Shown: one piece after another, positions 5,434-7,899 of the stretch
How positions within the stretch are numbered: the stretch's first letter is position 1
How the letters are laid out: every line of letters begins with the position of its first letter
Assembly: GCA_031255075.1 (NCBI GenBank)
Contig: JAIRTF010000209.1
Span: 1 to 7,899, forward strand
Direction: 5' to 3'
DNA from: Bifidobacteriaceae bacterium
Lineage (GTDB): Bacteria; Actinomycetota; Actinomycetes; Actinomycetales; WQXJ01
DNA: 7,899 nt
Notes under the pieces: generated by a model
The model's input: the letters and a program-made list of their open reading frames with translations, nothing else
Told to the model about the DNA's origin: nothing
Databases searched by the model: none
Translations under genes and position numbers: made by a program

Positions 5434-6774
5434 TCAGCCGCTGATTGAGCGGCTTGTCGTGGCGCGCCGGCGCCACACCAGCAGTGCTCCCACCAGCATC
5501 AGAGCGGCCGCTCCGGCCATCACCGGCAGGCCGGCATCAGCGCCGGTCGGAGGCAACGGTGTGCCGCCCTTCGGCTGGCCAGGGGCCGGCTGGGGGTTTG
5601 CGCCGGCCGGAGTGCAGGTCCGGGCCGCCGGGGCGGCCGCACCGGAGATGGACAGGCCACCCAGCCCGGAGGGCATCGAAGCCAAGGCAGCTTGAGCGCC
5701 GGCCCGTTGGAACTGACCGACCGCGATCGCGTCAATGCCGAATTGTTTGGCATCGGTCAAGGCGGTCAGGTCAAAGGCAACCGCGCCCAGATCGGCTGTG
5801 CCCAGCGGTGAACCTTGGGCGGCGATGATAGCGCAGCTGACCTGCAAAGAGCCCAGGTATTCCGCGGCTTTGGCGATGGCCGCGGTGTGGCCTGGCACCA
5901 AGGCCAGAGCACTGGCCGCCATAGCGGTCGAATTGGCGTTGGCTGCTCCCCAGGCCAGGAATCCGCCAGCGGCGTCTTGTTGGGTGGCCAGCCAGGCGGC
6001 GGCGTCTTGGACCGCCGGGTCGCTGGCCGGAACATTGGCGGCGATCAGCGCGTGAATGGCCAGGGCCGTGACATCAACGTCCTCACTGCCGCTGCAGCCG
6101 CTGCCCCAACCGTAGGCGCCAAAGGCCGGATCGGCCTGGTTGGCGCAGCGTTGGTTGGCCATCCAGTTGACCGCCCCTGGTGGGCTGCCCGCGCTGGTCC
6201 GGGCCAAGGCGATCACCGCCAGGGCATGGCTGAACACCATGTCGCTGCTGCCGAATGATCCGTCATTGTTCATCACACCGACCAGTTCGGCAATCAGATC
6301 GCGGGCACCGCCGGGCGCCGGATGAGCTGTGGGGTCCAGTCCGGCCACTTCAAGCGCCAGCGCCGTCTTGGCGATGGCCGGCCACTTGGTTGCCACATCG
6401 GCCGGTGCGCCGATGTATTGCTCGCCGGAACCGGCAATGGCGCCGGCTGTGGCGTGGGCTTGGTCCGAGGCTTGCCCGGAAGCGGCCAAGGCCAGCAGGG
6501 CATCGATGGTCAGACCCCAGTCAGTTGCCACTCCGCCGGAGTCCGGCAGGGTGTCGCCGTTGGCGTCCAACTGGGCGGCCAACCAGGACCCAACCTCGCT
6601 GGTAGAGATGGCGCCAGGACCCGAGTTGGGTGCCAGGGGAAGACCCGTGACAGCGGCCCCGGTTATGGCGCCGCTCGGCGCTGCGACCGCTGGGGCGGCA
6701 ACACATGTCAGGGAAGCTAGGGCGGAGATGGCAATCGCCGTCAGGCGATGCGGTGTTTTCAATTTGGACCTCAT
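5434..6774 (-). CDS. LPPTG wall-anchored alpha/alpha-toroid protein, putative cobalamin-binding (intrinsic-factor-like)
   Basis: The 446-residue precursor has a signal peptide (KLKTPHR, a hydrophobic core, then cleavage near AVAA at 29-32) and a sortase signal: LPPTG at 407-411, a hydrophobic helix (about 415-433) and a RRR tail. It should be attached to the cell wall. Between them lies an Ala-rich helical repeat domain of the terpenoid-cyclase/prenyltransferase toroid type. Repeats include DWGLTIDALLALAASG (85-100), MVFSHALAVIALART (179-193), DVDVTALAIHALIAANVP (232-249) and NSTAMAASALALVPG (281-295), with Trp/Gln and Gly-rich turns such as WLATQQDAAGGFLAW (261-275). Cys210/Cys227 and Cys314/Cys387 could form disulfides. 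The same fold forms the alpha-domain of intrinsic factor and transcobalamin. A cobalamin riboswitch precedes the gene, so B12 capture at the surface is the best inference. No DUF4430-like beta-domain is seen. The ATG at 6774 is chosen because a longer frame to 6870 would run through the riboswitch. Confidence 0.85.
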   Translation of the reverse strand: MRSKLKTPHRLTAIAISALASLTCVAAPAVAAPSGAITGAAVTGLPLAPNSGPGAISTSEVGSWLAAQLDANGDTLPDSGGVATDWGLTIDALLALAASGQASDQAHATAGAIAGSGEQYIGAPADVATKWPAIAKTALALEVAGLDPTAHPAPGGARDLIAELVGVMNNDGSFGSSDMVFSHALAVIALARTSAGSPPGAVNWMANQRCANQADPAFGAYGWGSGCSGSEDVDVTALAIHALIAANVPASDPAVQDAAAWLATQQDAAGGFLAWGAANANSTAMAASALALVPGHTAAIAKAAEYLGSLQVSCAIIAAQGSPLGTADLGAVAFDLTALTDAKQFGIDAIAVGQFQRAGAQAALASMPSGLGGLSISGAAAPAARTCTPAGANPQPAPGQPKGGTPLPPTGADAGLPVMAGAAALMLVGALLVWRRRATTSRSISG

Positions 6775-6787
6775 TTCGGCTGAGCGA

Positions 6788-6857
6788 TCCTTCGGTAGAC
6801 GCCGCGGCCTTGGCCCCAGCGTTCGGCCGTAGACCTCGACGGATAGAAACGCTCCGG
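6788..6857 (-). promoter_or_regulatory. Riboswitch expression platform: pseudoknot hairpin and ribosome-binding site
   Basis: Downstream of the aptamer, AGCGTT (6853-6848) pairs with AACGCT (6823-6818), with an inner CCG (6842-6840)/CGG (6829-6827) pair. Their loop carries GGTCTAC (6835-6829), the exact complement of GTAGACC (6894-6888) in the aptamer, as expected for the L5-L13 kissing contact of cobalamin riboswitches. Further on, GTCTACCG (6800-6793) is the exact complement of CGGTAGAC (6896-6889) and abuts the Shine-Dalgarno AAGGA (6792-6788), which lies 13 nt before the ATG. The two pairings overlap in the aptamer and cannot form together. Translational control is inferred; no U-run terminator is present. 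Confidence 0.7.
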
Positions 6858-6957
6858 CACAAGGCGGCATTCGGACTTACCATTTCAGGTCTACCGCTGC
6901 GGGTCAGTGCCGGACTTTGACCGGCTTCCCCGCCCTATACCGGGGTATTGAGTTGTG
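6858..6957 (-). ncRNA. Cobalamin (B12) riboswitch aptamer, compact form
   Basis: Read on the minus strand, the leader shows the conserved cobalamin aptamer core in order: GGGGAAGCCGGTCAAAGTCC (6931-6912), GGCACTGACCCGCAGCGGT (6911-6893), and a variant B12 box AAGTCCGAATGCCGCC (6878-6863). From memory, the CCCGCAGCGGT and AGTCCGAA...GCC forms are typical of actinobacterial members. A closing helix P1 can form between CACAA (6957-6953) and TTGTG (6862-6858). Only about 14 nt separate CAGCGGT from the B12 box, so the long peripheral arm of class I members is missing, which suggests a class II-like type. Expected behaviour is repression when cobalamin binds. The preferred form of cobalamin (adenosyl or hydroxo/methyl) cannot be read with certainty. 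Confidence 0.9.
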
Positions 6958-6965
6958 TGTCATCA

Positions 6966-6997
6966 ATTCTATAGTTGCTGCGACGAACCCCTGACCA
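6966..6997 (-). promoter_or_regulatory. Putative promoter of the riboswitch leader
   Basis: On the minus strand TATAGA (6973-6968), or TAGAAT in the shifted register 6971-6966, forms a -10 box. TGGTCA (6997-6992) is a weak -35 at 18-nt spacing from TATAGA. The predicted transcription start near 6960 falls just before the P1 helix of the riboswitch at 6957, which supports the assignment. Both hexamers are partial matches to the consensus. Confidence 0.5.
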
Positions 6998-7012
6998 GCG
7001 CCCAACCAGCGC
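6994..7012. repeat. Short tandem direct repeat upstream of the riboswitch promoter
   Basis: ACCAGCGC occurs at 6994-7001 and 7005-7012, exactly 11 bp apart, and a degenerate third copy, GCCAGCAC, follows at 7017-7024. The first copy overlaps the suggested -35 of the riboswitch-gene promoter. One-helical-turn spacing would suit a regulator binding site, but in such GC-rich DNA it may be chance. Confidence 0.35.
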
Positions 7013-7053
7013 TTGGCCAGCACGGACCGCTATCTGACCATGCTGCTCCAGAC

Positions 7054-7080
7054 CGGCCGTTGGCCGCTCCCCGCAGCGGG
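7054..7080 (-). terminator. GC-rich hairpins after pncB, possible terminator
   Basis: Just past the pncB stop the minus strand has CCCG/CGGG around a 3-nt loop (7080-7070), then CGGCC/GGCCG around AAC (7066-7054). Neither is followed by a U-run. They lie between pncB and the promoter of the downstream riboswitch gene, where termination would be expected. Of 6775-7081, the 307-bp gap without a gene, the only stretch with nothing recognisable is about 7025-7053. Confidence 0.35.
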
Positions 7081-7081
7081 T

Positions 7082-7899
7082 TTAGGCGCCGGCGCCGTCC
7101 AATACTGAGGAAACGGTGGTCGGAATAGCCGGCTCGCCTTGGGACAAGCGCAGCCCGGCGGAGGGCAATTCGGCGCGGGAAGCATTGTGGCGTTGGCGGG
7201 CGGCTGTCAGGCCGGCCGCCCCAGCATGTCCGGTGGCTATTTGGCCATGGTCAACGTAAGTCACCTGCAGCGGGCGCAGCCCATAGGCTTCGGGTGCGAC
7301 AGGGTGGACGGCCGGCCCGGTCAGAATCATTTCTTCCTCGGCTTGGCCGGAATCATCAATCCGGCGGCCGGCCCATTTGGCGCCGCCCACCGTGGATTTG
7401 CCACCGCCGGAGCGTTTCATGACTGGCTCCAAGCGCCCATCGGCGCCTTCGCGGGCCACCAGCTTGTAGACCATTTCCGCTGTTGGCGCCCCAGAACCGG
7501 TGACCAACTTGGTGCCCACGCCATAGGAATCCACCGGCGCCGCCGCCAGCGCGGCAATGGCATATTCGTCCAGGTCAGAGGTGACGGTGATGGCCGTATC
7601 GCGGGCGCCCAAATCATCTAGTTGGCGGCGCACGGCGCGGGCCAAATGCGGCAGATCGCCAGAATCAAGGCGCACTGCCCTCAACTCCGGGCCGGCCAGT
7701 TCCACGGCCAAGCGGACGGCTTCAGCCACGTTGTAGGTGTCCACCAGCAATGTGGTGGCATTGCCCTGGGCGGCCAGCTGTGAGGCGAAGGCCTCCCGTT
7801 CGGAATCATGCACCAAGGTGAAGGCATGGGCGGCGGTGCCGATCACCGGGATGCCCCAGCGCAGACCGGCTTCCAACACAGAAGTGCCGGCAAAGCCGG
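7082..7899 (-). CDS. pncB: Nicotinate phosphoribosyltransferase, N-terminus outside window
   Basis: PncB joins nicotinate to PRPP, with ATP, to give nicotinate mononucleotide in the NAD salvage (Preiss-Handler) pathway in the cytoplasm. The window holds the last 271 residues of an enzyme usually about 430-450 long; the frame stays open to the window edge and begins with GFAGTSVLEAG. Visible family motifs are IPVIGTAAHAFTLVH, whose His is probably the one phosphorylated during the ATP-coupled cycle, VDTYN, RLDSGDL, VTSDLDEY and SYGVGTKLVTG. The C-terminal KLVAREGADGRLEPVMKRS and KSTVGGAKW segments fit actinobacterial members. The stop is TAA at 7084-7082. The downstream B12-riboswitch gene on the same strand has its own promoter, so the two are probably not an operon. 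No frameshift or lost motif is seen in the visible part. Confidence 0.95.
   Translation of the reverse strand, partial: GFAGTSVLEAGLRWGIPVIGTAAHAFTLVHDSEREAFASQLAAQGNATTLLVDTYNVAEAVRLAVELAGPELRAVRLDSGDLPHLARAVRRQLDDLGARDTAITVTSDLDEYAIAALAAAPVDSYGVGTKLVTGSGAPTAEMVYKLVAREGADGRLEPVMKRSGGGKSTVGGAKWAGRRIDDSGQAEEEMILTGPAVHPVAPEAYGLRPLQVTYVDHGQIATGHAGAAGLTAARQRHNASRAELPSAGLRLSQGEPAIPTTVSSVLDGAGA

Noticed and set aside
5815..6258. Plus-strand frames opposite the LPPTG protein gene
   Set aside because: They are antisense to a protein with a complete signal peptide, repeat domain and sortase signal, and have no motif of their own.
6775..6870. N-terminal extension of the LPPTG protein by 32 residues to 6870
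   Set aside because: The extension would start inside the riboswitch B12 box and place non-hydrophobic sequence ahead of a good signal peptide. The ATG at 6774 starts right at the signal peptide and follows a ribosome-binding site.
1..7899. CRISPR arrays, tRNA/rRNA genes, insertion sequences, prophage or toxin-antitoxin genes
   Set aside because: I looked for regularly spaced repeats, tRNA cloverleaf signatures, transposase motifs and terminal inverted repeats and saw none.

Overview
This window is GC-rich, coding-dense DNA that reads as an actinobacterial (Actinomycetota) chromosome. The evidence is the high G+C and alanine-rich proteins, GTG starts, a DUF3039 protein, an actinobacterial-type GatCAB operon with ATGA/GTGA overlaps, and several genes whose start codon sits 6-8 nt behind a -10 hexamer, as in leaderless actinobacterial mRNAs. 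The sequence does not let me name a genus. Most of the window is housekeeping; the accessory-looking part is 5434-7081.

Layout: (1) 1-911, minus strand: a GtrA-family membrane protein cut by the window edge, preceded by a VanZ-family membrane protein. (2) 912-1026: a short divergent promoter region. (3) 1027-1557, plus: purE of purine synthesis, with an unusual Ala in a normally His-containing active-site motif. (4) 1584-4992, plus: gatC-gatA-gatB, tightly overlapping, encoding the Glu-tRNA(Gln)/Asp-tRNA(Asn) amidotransferase, followed by a hairpin. (5) 5054-5338, plus: a small Cys-containing DUF3039 protein. (6) 5373-5407: a perfect 12-bp inverted repeat between convergent genes, probably a shared terminator. 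(7) 5434-6774, minus: a secreted protein with an LPPTG sortase signal and alpha/alpha-toroid repeats like those of squalene cyclases and intrinsic factor/transcobalamin. (8) 6788-6971, minus: the leader of that gene, holding a compact cobalamin riboswitch, a pseudoknot hairpin and a promoter. (9) 7082-7899, minus: the C-terminal part of nicotinate phosphoribosyltransferase.

The strongest discovery lead is the pair in (7) and (8). A vitamin B12 riboswitch controls a wall-anchored protein with an intrinsic-factor-like alpha-domain but no visible beta-domain (DUF4430-like). This suggests a surface cobalamin-capture protein made when B12 is scarce. The leader also contains two competing segments complementary to the same riboswitch loop, one in a hairpin loop and one next to the ribosome-binding site, which gives a concrete model of translational control. 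The housekeeping genes share no single pathway (purines, NAD, tRNA aminoacylation) and are probably neighbours by chance or conserved synteny rather than a functional system.
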